Assembly (NCBI RefSeq): GCF_044923475.1
Contig: NZ_CP137338.1
Location: 2,418,001-2,482,000, forward strand
DNA from: JAAURS01 sp044923475
Lineage (GTDB): Bacteria > Cyanobacteriota > Cyanobacteriia > Thermosynechococcales > Thermosynechococcaceae
DNA: 64,000 nt
Direction of reading: 5' to 3'
The notes beneath the pieces are model-generated. The model did no database searches and was not told the DNA's origin. It saw only the letters and a program-made list of their open reading frames with translations. This document shows, piece by piece, positions 36,802 through 46,237 of the stretch (the stretch's first letter is position 1; every line of letters begins with the position of its first letter). The translations under genes and the position numbers were made by a program.

Positions 36802-37395
36802 TTACAATCCCTGGGCCTTGGGCGGGGGTGCGGGGTCGGCGGCGGGGTCGGGAACGGGGTCGTTCGACTTTTCGAGCTGAAGTCCCGCATCTTTAACTTG
36901 CTTCTCCAGCAACAGCAAGCGCGCTTCTAGGGTTTTCTTCTGCACTTCTAGAATCTCAGTTTCTTTGCGCAGGCGATTCATCCTGGCCTTGTGATCTGCC
37001 GTCCGACCGGGCTGAAAAATCACGCCCACATACAGCGTGACGTTGGAGGAATCGAGGGTATTCACCCCCGCCGAGAAGTTGAAGCCAAAGTCGTTTTCTG
37101 TATTGACGGGCGTGTAAAAATTGCCGTCCAACGGATACACGATCCGATCGGGATTGTTGACAATATTTTGATTTTGGTTGGCGTTTTGATTGACGTTATT
37201 TTGATTGGAATTATTCCCAATTGCAGAATCGTTCGTCGAATTGACCTGCGCTCGAGCGTCAAAGGTCAGCCCTTGGCTGCAAACCAGCAACCCCGCACCG
37301 CAGGACAGTAACGCCGATTGCAATCCGATCGTTCTTACTTTTTTTAGACTGAAAACAGGCAGATTTACGCGATCGATTCCCATGTATCGTTTCAA
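36802..37395 (-). CDS. secreted Asn-rich protein, unknown
   Basis: The signal peptide ends at DARAQ (about residue 50; the true start may be Met5 at 37383). A low-complexity Asn/Gln segment follows (IGNNSNQNNVNQNANQNQN), then a small beta-rich domain (FGFNFSAGVN, VTLYVGVIFQPG) and a C-terminal coiled coil (RLRKETEILEVQKKTLEARL). It is the first of a run of small secreted proteins on the minus strand. Confidence 0.6.
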   Translation of the reverse strand: MKRYMGIDRVNLPVFSLKKVRTIGLQSALLSCGAGLLVCSQGLTFDARAQVNSTNDSAIGNNSNQNNVNQNANQNQNIVNNPDRIVYPLDGNFYTPVNTENDFGFNFSAGVNTLDSSNVTLYVGVIFQPGRTADHKARMNRLRKETEILEVQKKTLEARLLLLEKQVKDAGLQLEKSNDPVPDPAADPAPPPKAQGL

Positions 37396-37608
37396 GCCTC
37401 AACCTAGGGGCACTCCTCCACCGACAGACACCAGACAAATTCGAGATCGCCGCCGCCTGACGCGTCAAAACGATTTATTCTAAAGCTTGCCTGACAATAC
37501 CGTCACATCATTCTTGAAATATACAGGATGCGGTTTTAAAAACGGTTTGTGTTGCTGTTTTGTTAAGATTCCAGGTCCGAGCGCGGCGCGATGCCCCTCT
37601 GGCAGATG

Positions 37609-38172
37609 TTATTTGACGTCGATGGCAATCGTTTGATTGAGGATGCCATTTCCGCCCATCTCTTGGGCGATTTCGGCTGCTGGGCCTTCTAAAGTAACCT
37701 CAACGGAGGCTCCTACGGGGCGATAGCTGCCAGCGATCTGAAGTTTTTGGCGGCCTTTGCGCAGGTAAGGGGACAGGTTGATTTTCACGACGCCTTTGCC
37801 TAGGGTTTTTAACGGCTTTCCATCGAGCTTGATGGTGCCTCGCACTTGCCTCGCATCGGCAGAGGGGCGCACGGTTAAGGTGTAGGGGTCTCGCAGATCC
37901 GCCTGTTCGAGTTCGAAGGAGGATTCTTGAACGGAGTAGGATTGGGCCACGCGTTCGCCGCGGTCTGAGTCGCGGCGAAAAAGGTCGCGCAGGCTTTGGA
38001 AGCGATCGCCGCTTTCGGTCTCTTGCGCGTTGGCCGTGCGGATCGCGACATCGTCGCGATCGACGCGGGCGGTATTGACGTTCGTCTGAACCGAAGCAGA
38101 GGTATGGGAAAGAATTGGGGCCGTGCAGAGGGCGACAACCCCACCCAAGATAGCCAGTCGTTTGAAACTCAT
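37609..38172 (-). CDS. secreted protein, unknown
   Basis: A 187-residue protein with a signal peptide (LAILGGVVALCTAPILSHTS). The C-terminal half looks like a beta-sandwich (LRDPYTLTVRPSADARQVRG, LQIAGSYRPVGASVEVTLEG). No known family was identified. Confidence 0.6.
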   Translation of the reverse strand: MSFKRLAILGGVVALCTAPILSHTSASVQTNVNTARVDRDDVAIRTANAQETESGDRFQSLRDLFRRDSDRGERVAQSYSVQESSFELEQADLRDPYTLTVRPSADARQVRGTIKLDGKPLKTLGKGVVKINLSPYLRKGRQKLQIAGSYRPVGASVEVTLEGPAAEIAQEMGGNGILNQTIAIDVK

Positions 38173-38232
38173 CTTTGAAGAACTCCACCGAAAATTGAGG
38201 TTCGAGCCGAGGGTTCGAGCGCTAACGCCGGG

Positions 38233-38607
38233 TTAGGGCTTGAACTTTTTAGGCGTTCTGACGTTGACGTCGACGACGACGCTATTTCTAACGGTAGGGC
38301 CATTGACGCCCGTGCCGTTGCCCCGGCCTCCTTCGAGACGTTGGTCGACTTCTTGATGCTGGCTTCTGCCTCGACCTGGGTTTCGATCCACTTGCACGCT
38401 GGTGCTGGACTGGACGTTTCCGCTGCACGGACCGTCTCCGGTCTGTCTCACGTTGTTGGTTTGCGCGGCGGGTTCGCCCAATTTGAGCTGGATGCCGGCG
38501 TGGGATTGAATGCATTGGGCGGACGCTTGGGGCGGGGTCAGGGCAAAGGGAAGCAAGGCGGTGCCCGTCAAACCGATCGAAATTAAGGATAGGGGGATAA
38601 GCTTCAT
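38233..38607 (-). CDS. secreted protein, unknown
   Basis: A 124-residue protein with a signal peptide ending PPQASA. The mature part has two Cys (AQCIQSH, DGPCSG) and is rich in Gln, Asn, Ser and Val (NVQSSTSVQVDRNPGRGRSQ). Its composition resembles its neighbours, suggesting surface or extracellular use. Confidence 0.6.
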   Translation of the reverse strand: MKLIPLSLISIGLTGTALLPFALTPPQASAQCIQSHAGIQLKLGEPAAQTNNVRQTGDGPCSGNVQSSTSVQVDRNPGRGRSQHQEVDQRLEGGRGNGTGVNGPTVRNSVVVDVNVRTPKKFKP

Positions 38608-38731
38608 GAGGGTATGTCTCCTAACAATTGTGCGGGAGAGAGTTAGGGTTTCACCCAGACAGGAATATCGAAAATCCCAACTCTCTCTTTGATTTCAAAG
38701 ACTGACCGAGACGGTCGAGGGTGCGTCGCGA

Positions 38732-39022
38732 CTAGCGACGGCTGCGGATGCGTTGGTCGTTGCGCTGGTCGACGTTGTTGCGATTTCCTTTGATATCGCT
38801 GTCGTTGAGCGCGTCTTGAAGGTTGACTTCGTCGCCGCGACCCCGACGACCCCGTCCGGTGTCGATGCTTTGGCGGTTGCTTTGGTTCACTCGGTTGCCG
38901 TTGCCGTCGATCGTGCTCACGTTGGTGCTTGTTTGGGAGTTCCCCGTGTCCTGAGCGTGGGACGGAATCGCGATCGCGCCGAGGGTGGATAGGGCCAGAA
39001 GGGTGACGATTATCTTTTTCAT
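38732..39022 (-). CDS. small secreted NG/Q-rich protein, tandem copy A
   Basis: The start is the Met of MKKIIVTLLALSTLGAIAIP. A signal peptide ends SHA. The 75-residue mature part has NVSTIDGNGNRVNQSNRQSI and a basic middle (GRGRRGRGDE). GNxNxVxQxN-like spacing is faintly similar to curlin repeats, but this is weak. It is almost identical to the gene upstream. Confidence 0.65.
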   Translation of the reverse strand: MKKIIVTLLALSTLGAIAIPSHAQDTGNSQTSTNVSTIDGNGNRVNQSNRQSIDTGRGRRGRGDEVNLQDALNDSDIKGNRNNVDQRNDQRIRSRR

Positions 39023-39111
39023 GGTGGGTTTCCTTTTATATAGGTCAGTGGATGATGAGGGGAGGGGGATGGGCATCGATAAGGAAATACGCTCGCTCGA
39101 GGCGGGAGGGG

Positions 39112-39402
39112 TTAGCGACGGCTGCGGATGCGTTGGTCGTTGCGCTGGTCGACGTTGTTGCGGTTCCCTTTGACATCGCTGTCGTTGAGCGCGTCTTGGA
39201 GGTTGACTTCGTCGCCGCGGCCCCGACGACCCCGTCCGGTGTCGATGCTTTGGCGGTTGCTTTGCTGGACGCGGTTGCCGTTGCCGTCAACGGTGCTCAC
39301 GTTGGTGCCCGTTTGGGAGTTCCCCGTGTCCTGAGCGTGGGAGGGGAAGGCGATCGCGCCGAGGGTCGAAAGGGCCAGAAGGGTGACGATTATCTTTTTC
39401 AT
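39112..39402 (-). CDS. small secreted NG/Q-rich protein, tandem copy B
   Basis: This is the duplicate of 38732-39022, differing at only a few residues (AFPSHA, TGTNVSTVDG, RVQQSNRQ, SDVKGN). The upstream bases around the start are also duplicated, so the event copied a unit of about 380 bp. Both copies are intact, suggesting that dosage or variation is useful. Confidence 0.65.
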   Translation of the reverse strand: MKKIIVTLLALSTLGAIAFPSHAQDTGNSQTGTNVSTVDGNGNRVQQSNRQSIDTGRGRRGRGDEVNLQDALNDSDVKGNRNNVDQRNDQRIRSRR

Positions 39403-39637
39403 GGTGGGTTTCCTTGATACAAGTGAGGGTTTGGCGTTCGGTTGAGGGGCACTGGGCGCTCTTCCGATGTATGTATCTTTGCGCTAAAATTCGGGCCGCA
39501 CAGTGATGGGGGTGGGCGGTGGAGCGCGATCTTTGGGCGATTTGGCGGTGATGGCGATCGCAATGGGAATCGCCAGACGCGCCGCGCTGCAGCCCAAATC
39601 CAGACCTCGGACTGCGGCGGGACGGAGCTGGGCGCAA

Positions 39638-41500
39638 TTACAGGTCTAAGACTTGCCGCAGGGATCGCTCGAGGGCTTCGCTCAAGGCGCGCTGGCCGAC
39701 TTCGATTTTGGCGATCAGGCTTTGGTGGACGTGCAGGGCGTCGGCGAGTTGGGATTGGGTGAGCTGTTTTGCTTTTCGGGCCGCGCGGATTTCCGCGCCC
39801 GTGAGGCGATCGAAGCGCAGGCGGCGGGCGGGACGCGAAGGGGCGGCGGTCTTTTTTCCGGGGTCGGGCGGCAGTCCCAAAAGGTCGGTGGGCGGCACCA
39901 GCCTCAAGGGCTGGGCGAACCACTGCTCGATCCAGTCCGGGGGCTTGCGGCTCGTACTGCCCGGATTGAGCCAGCTCGGATACGGCTCGATGTAAAAGTC
40001 GGCGGGGCCGACCATCGCATTGGCGCGACCGTTCGACCAACCGAGGCTCAGCAATGCGTCTAAGGCTCGATTCCACGCCTTCAACAGCGCGGGGGCCAGG
40101 GTTGGGTCGAGCGGGAGGGACGGCAGGGCTGAGGCGGGCAGGGCGGCTTCGAGGAGGTGTCGGACGGTATAGACGGGCAATCTCGCGTCGGGATGGGGTT
40201 GGGGCGCGTTGAGGATCGGGGGAATCAGCAGGCCGATCAGAAATGAATCGCGGCAGCAATCGCGCTGCAGCAGGGTCAGGGCAAAGCGACCGAAGGCTTT
40301 CCAGGCGCTGCGGGCGCTGTGACCGCCTTGTTGGAGCAGGTGGGGCAGCCACAGGCCGGGTCGAAGGGTGAGGGTCAGCGCGGCGGGCGCAGCGATGCGG
40401 CCTGCGATCCAGTCGAGGTCGCCTTGGCTCTCGAGGAGGATCTCCCAGGGGTGGCCGCTGGTGCGATACGCTTCGACGCGGGTGGCGCTGGGTTCGGTCA
40501 TCCAAAGGGTGGCAATCCTCAGGCTCGCGAGCCGTTCCAATAAGAGTGCGAGTTCGGGGGATGCGAGTTCGAGCGGGGCGGGGGCGGCAGGGGCGGGGGC
40601 GGCAGGGGCGGGGGTCCAGTCGAGCTGTTCTAGGATCTCGCCCTGGGTGAGGGTAAAGGGACTGGCGGCGGGGTGCGGCTGGCGCATGGCGTGGCCGACG
40701 AGGAGGAACAGCAGTTGGACCATCGGCACGCCGCACTGCTGTTTGATTTGGGCGATCAGTTCCCACGGGAGCCGATAGAGTTCGCTGGGCCGGGTGAGGT
40801 AGTGCTCTAGGACGAGGGGTGGGTCCGGCGAGGGTTCGGCGATCGCAGGGAACGGCGGCAGGTCGCGCGGCGGGACTGCGGGCGGTGCGGGGGCGGTCTC
40901 GGCGAGGAAGTCGAAGGATGCGAGGGCGAACCAGGGCGGAACGCGGAGGGGGGGGAGGGCGAGCGCGGCGGGGCCGGCGAGGGGGAGGCCGAACAGGAGA
41001 GGTTCTAGCGTTTGAGGGGTTTGCAGGATCTGGGCGACGAGGGCCGGGCCGACGAATGCTTCGAGTTGGCGCACCAGGACGCTCAGGGGCAGCGTCTCTG
41101 GGGCGAAGAGGCTCTGCCAGATGGCTTCGCAGTAGGGTTCGCGTGCGATGGATGCGATGGTGGATTCGGCGATGGCGGGTTCGAGGTCTTGCACGCTCCA
41201 CGCGAGAACGTTGACCCACACTTCGCGCGCGAGCGCGTCCCACACCCGATCGCGCGCGAAGCCGATGGCGAGACTCTCGAGCAGGACCGGGGCGATCGCC
41301 GCTAGATCGGGCTGGATTTGGCTGCCGTATTGCTGCTGCGCTCGTTCTAACAGCCCAGCGCTGACGCTCTCGAGCAGGATGGTTTCGGTTTCGAGCGCGG
41401 CGCGCGTCAGCACCAGGTAGCGCGCCGCGAAGGCGTGCCTTCGCGCGCGCGCGATGAGGCGGATGCGCCGATCGGGTTCGGGGATGGGGGGCTGCACCAT
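39638..41500 (-). CDS. large protein with a C-terminal XRE helix-turn-helix
   Basis: A 620-residue GC-rich gene. The last about 60 residues form an XRE domain (LTGAEIRAARKAKQLTQSQL then ADALHVHQSLIAKIEVGQRA). Residues about 235-400 look like winged-helix modules: PWELIAQIKQQCGVPMVQLL, then TLTQGEILEQLDWT and a LLLERLASLRIATLWMTEP segment. That arrangement recalls plasmid replication initiators, but similarity is only by eye. It is Pro/Ala-rich and has no membrane segments. The antisense open frames of similar length are composition artefacts. Confidence 0.6.
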   Translation of the reverse strand: MVQPPIPEPDRRIRLIARARRHAFAARYLVLTRAALETETILLESVSAGLLERAQQQYGSQIQPDLAAIAPVLLESLAIGFARDRVWDALAREVWVNVLAWSVQDLEPAIAESTIASIAREPYCEAIWQSLFAPETLPLSVLVRQLEAFVGPALVAQILQTPQTLEPLLFGLPLAGPAALALPPLRVPPWFALASFDFLAETAPAPPAVPPRDLPPFPAIAEPSPDPPLVLEHYLTRPSELYRLPWELIAQIKQQCGVPMVQLLFLLVGHAMRQPHPAASPFTLTQGEILEQLDWTPAPAAPAPAAPAPLELASPELALLLERLASLRIATLWMTEPSATRVEAYRTSGHPWEILLESQGDLDWIAGRIAAPAALTLTLRPGLWLPHLLQQGGHSARSAWKAFGRFALTLLQRDCCRDSFLIGLLIPPILNAPQPHPDARLPVYTVRHLLEAALPASALPSLPLDPTLAPALLKAWNRALDALLSLGWSNGRANAMVGPADFYIEPYPSWLNPGSTSRKPPDWIEQWFAQPLRLVPPTDLLGLPPDPGKKTAAPSRPARRLRFDRLTGAEIRAARKAKQLTQSQLADALHVHQSLIAKIEVGQRALSEALERSLRQVLDL

Positions 41501-41740
41501 GGCGATCGGGTGGGGGGCGGGTATCCCTGACAGGGCCGGGGGGCTCGGGGGCGGGATCTTTATCTTAAGGGACGCGGTTCGCGCGCTCGGCGCGCCAGAG
41601 GTCGATTTTTGTGCGGGTCTGGGGTCGCTAGCGCTTTTTTGGGATTTTGGCTATTCTTGACGCTAGGCTGGAAAGGGCGATTCGATTGGTTCTGCGCTCG
41701 GTTTGCTTTCGGTTGTTTCACTGCGGTTAAAGGTTGAGTT

Positions 41741-44296
41741 TTGACGCGAGAGCTTCTCTCCTACGATGACAATCCAGCGGCTCTACGCTTGAATGCCATT
41801 CCGGGTATTGCGTTTGGCCGATGTCTCGATGCGGACCGCTCGATCTATTTTTTGTCTGAGGCCTGTTTGGCGCTGACGGATTATTCTGCCTGCGAGCTGT
41901 TATCTCCGGCGGAGGGCGGTCTGACGTTTAACGACCTGATTTACCCCGAGGATTTGGTGGACCTGCTGGCCCATATCGATGGCGCGCTGGAGACGCGGCA
42001 GGCGTATGGGGTGGAGTATCGCGTGCGCACGCGCGCTGGGGCGCAGCGGTGGTTCCTCGAGCAGGGGTATTTCTCGGCGGCGGGTTCGATCGAGGGGCTG
42101 ATTACGGATATTTCTGCCCTCAAGCAGACCCAGGTGCAGCTCCAGCGCGATGCCTTTTACGACAAGCTCACGGGCCTCCCTAACCGACTGCTGTTTCTCG
42201 ACCGGCTCGCTCAGGCGGTGCGTCGGCTCCAGCGCGATGCCGATTACCAGTTTGCGGTGCTGTTTCTCGACCTCGACCGCTTTAAGGTGATTAATGACAG
42301 TCTCGGCCATCGCGCGGGGGATTTGCTCTTGACTCAGGTGGCGACGCGCTTGGAGGCCTGCGTGCGTCCGGGGGATACGGTGGCGCGCATTGGCGGGGAT
42401 GAGTTTACGATGCTCATCGATGCGGTCCACGGACCCCAAGCGGCGATCCAGGTGGCCGAACGCATTCTCGACGATATGGGCGCGCTGTTTCAAATCGACG
42501 GACACGAGATTTGTTCGACGACGAGTATTGGGATTGCGATGAGCGCGCCGGGCTATGTCGAGGCGGAAAATCTCATTCGCGATGCCGATATCGCTCTCTA
42601 TCAGGCGAAGGCGATGGGAAAGGCGTGCTATGCCATTTTTCAGCCGGGGATGCATATCTATGCGGTGGCGCGCCTCCAGCTCGAAAATGACCTCCGCCGC
42701 GCGATCGCGCTGCAGGAGTTCTGTTTGCTCTATCAGCCGATTGTCAATCTCGAGTCCGGCGAGGTCGCTGGCTTTGAGTCCTTTGTCTATTGGCATCACC
42801 CGACGCGCGGGCTCCTCCCGCCGGGAGAGTTTCTCCCGGTGGCCCAGGAGGCGGGGCTCATCATTGCGATCGGTCATTGGGTCCTGGCCACCGCTTGCGC
42901 GCAAATGGCGCTCTGGCACCGACGCTTCCCGCAGGCGCGCTCGGTGTTCGTGAGCGTCAATCTCTCGAGTCCCGAGCTCTGCCATTCTGAGTTGGTGCCG
43001 GTCCTCCAAGGCGCGCTCGCGCGCTCGGGTCTCGACCCTAGGGCGCTCAAAATTGAGATTACCGAGGAGTTGCTGGTGCGACATTCGGAGGCGGTGCTCG
43101 CGCAACTGAGCCAAGTGAGGGCCCTCGGCGTTCAGCTCTGTATTGACGATTTTGGTACGGGCTATTCTTCCCTCAGTTATTTGGACCGCTTGCCGGTCGA
43201 TTTTCTCAAGATCGACCGCTCGTTTGTCGCTCGCGTCGATTCTCCCGATAATTTGGAGATCGTCCGCACGATTCTGACGCTCGCTCGCAATCTCGGTCTC
43301 GGGGGGGTCGCCGAAGGGGTGGAGTCGACGGCTCAGGTCGCTCAGTTGCGCGCGCTCCGCTGTCAGTTCGGCCAGGGGTTTTTGTTCGCCAGACCCATGG
43401 AGGCGCTGCAGGCGCTCCGCTTTTTGGAGCAGCAGTTCGCGGGTGACGATTTTACGGCGCTTTCGGTGGCGGCGCTGCCGCGCCTTTTGATTCATACGCC
43501 CACGGGGCACTATCAAATGCTTTTGGTCGGTCGCAGGACTTGGTCGGTCGGGCGCGCTCAAGATTGCGCTATTTTTCTGCCGGACCGCATGGTTTCGCGC
43601 GAGCACGCGATGTTGCTCCAGTTGGCGCTCTCTAATGAGTTCTTTTGGGTCGACCTCGGCAGTCGCAATGGCTCGTTTATTAATTTTCAGCCCGTGACGC
43701 AGCCGACTAAGCTCAAGGATGGTGACCTCATCCGCGTTGGCAATCGCCTTGAGATGCAGTTCGTGGCCTCCCCAGATTCGCATCCCGATGCCCTCGGCCC
43801 TTGTGCGGTGTTGATGCATCAAACGTCTCTCCTCCAAGGGCAGCTCTGGCGAGAGGTCCTCATGGCCCATCGGGTTTCGATTTTTTGGCAGGCTGACGAT
43901 CTGCCTATCCTACATACCCTCAGGCTTTTGGAGGCGGCGGGCGAGCCCCTCCCACAGTTGCTGTTGATCGATGTCCGCACCTTTGGCTCTGATTTCTCGG
44001 CTTTCTTTGAGGCCCTCGATGCGGCTTTTCCTCCGCTGCCTACCATCCTCACGCTGTCGGCTGATTCCCCGGCGTTTGACGCTCTCAGGGAGGCGGCGAT
44101 TCGCGCGGGCGCGATTGACCTCATTCCTGCTTTTCGCTTCGGGACTTCCGATTTCCTCGATTACCAGGCGGACCTCGCTCGTAAGGCCGCGCGCGTTCTC
44201 AATGCTCTCGGGGCTGACCATTTTCACCACGAGGCTCTCCTTGAGGCCGCCGCTAATGCTCTCCGCTCGGTCCTCCGCAACGATACTCTCTTCTGA
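41741..44296 (+). CDS. PAS-GGDEF-EAL-FHA signalling protein
   Basis: An 851-residue protein. An N-terminal PAS domain (residues 15-130) is followed by GGDEF (RIGGDEFTML near residue 223; Mg-binding LDLDRFKVIN). Then comes an EAL domain (residues 320-560) with FESF in place of the EAL triplet but VNLSSPEL, EITEELL, DDFGTGYSSL, KIDRSF and AEGVE kept. An FHA domain follows (WSVGRAQDCAIF, SREHAML, SRNGSFIN). The last 150 residues resemble a degenerate receiver domain. It probably makes and/or degrades c-di-GMP in response to a PAS ligand and binds phosphothreonine partners. Confidence 0.9.
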   Translation: MTRELLSYDDNPAALRLNAIPGIAFGRCLDADRSIYFLSEACLALTDYSACELLSPAEGGLTFNDLIYPEDLVDLLAHIDGALETRQAYGVEYRVRTRAGAQRWFLEQGYFSAAGSIEGLITDISALKQTQVQLQRDAFYDKLTGLPNRLLFLDRLAQAVRRLQRDADYQFAVLFLDLDRFKVINDSLGHRAGDLLLTQVATRLEACVRPGDTVARIGGDEFTMLIDAVHGPQAAIQVAERILDDMGALFQIDGHEICSTTSIGIAMSAPGYVEAENLIRDADIALYQAKAMGKACYAIFQPGMHIYAVARLQLENDLRRAIALQEFCLLYQPIVNLESGEVAGFESFVYWHHPTRGLLPPGEFLPVAQEAGLIIAIGHWVLATACAQMALWHRRFPQARSVFVSVNLSSPELCHSELVPVLQGALARSGLDPRALKIEITEELLVRHSEAVLAQLSQVRALGVQLCIDDFGTGYSSLSYLDRLPVDFLKIDRSFVARVDSPDNLEIVRTILTLARNLGLGGVAEGVESTAQVAQLRALRCQFGQGFLFARPMEALQALRFLEQQFAGDDFTALSVAALPRLLIHTPTGHYQMLLVGRRTWSVGRAQDCAIFLPDRMVSREHAMLLQLALSNEFFWVDLGSRNGSFINFQPVTQPTKLKDGDLIRVGNRLEMQFVASPDSHPDALGPCAVLMHQTSLLQGQLWREVLMAHRVSIFWQADDLPILHTLRLLEAAGEPLPQLLLIDVRTFGSDFSAFFEALDAAFPPLPTILTLSADSPAFDALREAAIRAGAIDLIPAFRFGTSDFLDYQADLARKAARVLNALGADHFHHEALLEAAANALRSVLRNDTLF

Positions 44297-44330
44297 ACAT
44301 GAGTGAGGAAAGTTACACCCGCACACTAAA

Positions 44331-44357
44331 AACCGCGCTCCATCTATGAGCGCGGTT
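44331..44357. terminator. bidirectional terminator between the signalling gene and cpcG
   Basis: AACCGCGCTC (44331-44340) and GAGCGCGGTT (44348-44357) form a 10-bp perfect stem with a 7-base loop between two convergent genes. A-rich and pyrimidine-rich flanks suit both directions. Confidence 0.75.
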
Positions 44358-44377
44358 CCTTCTCTCAATCCACAACC

Positions 44378-45133
44378 CTAACGCTTCCGGTACGGGACCG
44401 TCCGCTCGATGTCGATGTTATACGGCGATACGCTCTGCGGAAGATTTCCAGTTGGACGAATACTTTGAGCCATACTTAAAAACAAGGATGGGTCTCCGGT
44501 TCTAGGTTGTCTGTCAGGTGCGCGGTAGCTCTTAACAGTACTTTGCCAAACGATTTGAGGAAATCCAAGTTTGCTGCGATGATAGCTGTCATAACGAGGC
44601 GATTTTAGGTTGAAGGGCGTTTCGCCGATGCTTCTCCCTGGCAGTATCCGACGACGTTGATAGGGCACAATGCTGTCGCCAAAGTTCTCTTGGTATTCTT
44701 CACTACCGAGCAGTTCGTCAATGAACCCCCTGATTCCTTTGGTCGCCACAACAATGGACCATGCAATCTTTTCCCGTTCGCTGTAGACGTCTCTGCCTAA
44801 GATCCGCTGCACGCTCTGCTCGACGAATCGATAGTTACTGTTGAGGTCGTAAAAGCTTCGCTTGTAGGTATCGGACAACGCTAGCCCGCGAATAAACTCT
44901 CGTACGCTAATTTGCCCGTTCCGCAGTTGCGATTCTAGGTACGGCTCTCGGTCTGAGGCGAAGGCATGGAAATAGAGCTGTCGATACGCAGCTTCGATCA
45001 GAGTGCCCATATCTCCAGGGCTCAATAGGTTATCCGTACTGTATATCCGAGGGGCTTCGTCACCACCACTCTCATAGCCTGCTACGCGCTCGTTCTGACT
45101 CTTTGGTTTATATTCTAGTCTCGGTATTCCCAC
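44378..45133 (-). CDS. cpcG: phycobilisome rod-core linker (CpcG type)
   Basis: The GTG at 45133 is chosen because AGGAG lies 8 bases upstream and because the family begins with I-P-x-LEYxPxSQNxRV (here VGIPRLEYKPKSQNERV). The PBS linker domain spans residues about 20-180 (LIEAAYRQLYFHAF, REFIRGLALSDTYKRSF, EKIAWSIVVATKGIRGFIDE then LLGSEEYQENFG). It connects phycocyanin rods to the allophycocyanin core. It is 16 kb from cpcBA. Confidence 0.88.
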   Translation of the reverse strand: MGIPRLEYKPKSQNERVAGYESGGDEAPRIYSTDNLLSPGDMGTLIEAAYRQLYFHAFASDREPYLESQLRNGQISVREFIRGLALSDTYKRSFYDLNSNYRFVEQSVQRILGRDVYSEREKIAWSIVVATKGIRGFIDELLGSEEYQENFGDSIVPYQRRRILPGRSIGETPFNLKSPRYDSYHRSKLGFPQIVWQSTVKSYRAPDRQPRTGDPSLFLSMAQSIRPTGNLPQSVSPYNIDIERTVPYRKR

Positions 45134-45314
45134 GGTCCGCTCTCCTGCTCGCTTTCTATACAAAATCTTACTCATCTAATGAACTGTCCTGATAATCGCT
45201 TCATACTCCTTAACGATTCTCATTTTTGAGGTTTAGATATTAGAGTGGAGCGGGGATAAACGACAGAAGTCAAACACACCAATCCGAAAATCTATTGCGG
45301 TATCGACCGATCTG

Positions 45315-46106
45315 CTAGTAGTTTGAGCGATCGCCCTGAATCCAATCCAACAACTGCCCGACTGAATCCAGCACCGCAATCGCCCCAGCCTCGTTTAAGA
45401 TCTGTGCGTAAAGAGAGCGCCGCTGCACGTGGGGTGGAATCACTCCAACTGCAAACCATTGCTGCATCGGATATGCCTGTTTTGCCCGCTCTACCGTCTG
45501 CATATCCGCGACTGTATCTCCCACGTAAATAATGGGAAAGTCAAACGGAACCGAAAGATCGGCAGCGAAGCTATGACGGCGGGCAAGGAGGGCGATCGTC
45601 TGAAACAAACCCGCAGGATCCGGTTTCCCTGGAGCATCCTCCATCGCCACTAGGATAGGCTGCTCCAGCCCCAGCCGCCGCTCCAGCACATACCCAGCCG
45701 AACCTCGCGTTGCGCCGCTAAAGAACCCCCAAAGAACTCCACCTTGCGTTAACTCCTCTAAGTAAGATCGATCCATTAGCAACGGTTCGGATTGTATGTA
45801 CCCTGAAAAATTCTCGCCTCGATACTTAGCCTGGAAAAAATCCACAATTGCTTGAAAATCGGGCAGCGTCTCTGAAAAATCCCGAGCCTGGAAAAATCGA
45901 GCGATCAGTTCTTGAGATGCCTCCCAGTCGTTGTTCCAGCGACCTTCTGCCTTGAGCGCGTCAATATCCTCTGGAGTGGGCCGATATCGATCTCGGGTAA
46001 AGTGTTGAACCGTATCGGCGATCGCCCGTCGGTACGAGCCCGCCACATCTCTGACCACACCATCAATATCGAATACCGCAATTGCCGTTGGAGCGGGAGG
46101 ATTCAT
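45315..46106 (-). CDS. HAD-superfamily hydrolase (TIGR01548-like)
   Basis: The start is Met at MNPPAPTAIAVFDIDGVVRD (46106). Motif I is DIDGVVRD, motif II FFSGATRG, motif III GKPDP and motif IV YVGDTVADM. The protein length and KPDP/VGDT spacing fit the cyanobacterial and plant TIGR01548 group of phosphatases, whose substrate is uncertain. It is divergent from the PSRP-3 gene. Confidence 0.82.
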   Translation of the reverse strand: MNPPAPTAIAVFDIDGVVRDVAGSYRRAIADTVQHFTRDRYRPTPEDIDALKAEGRWNNDWEASQELIARFFQARDFSETLPDFQAIVDFFQAKYRGENFSGYIQSEPLLMDRSYLEELTQGGVLWGFFSGATRGSAGYVLERRLGLEQPILVAMEDAPGKPDPAGLFQTIALLARRHSFAADLSVPFDFPIIYVGDTVADMQTVERAKQAYPMQQWFAVGVIPPHVQRRSLYAQILNEAGAIAVLDSVGQLLDWIQGDRSNY

Positions 46107-46237
46107 AGTTTTTGCAATACCGTTTGTAATAAGGTCAAGTTTCGATCGAATCGTGCCGCATTTGAAGAACCGAATGCTGAGGAATGCAGTAAGATCGTAG
46201 ATTGTATAATATGTAGCAATCGGCACATTCGCTGGAG

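Noticed and set aside
39399..41243. A 614-residue open frame antisense to the HTH protein, rich in Arg and Pro
   Set aside because: The composition is that of a shadow frame in GC-rich DNA, with no domain, and the opposite frame has a clear HTH domain and normal codon use.
41900..43870. A 656-residue open frame antisense to the GGDEF-EAL gene
   Set aside because: The sense strand has unmistakable GGDEF, EAL and FHA motifs; the antisense product is low-complexity (Arg/His/Glu) and unrelated to anything.
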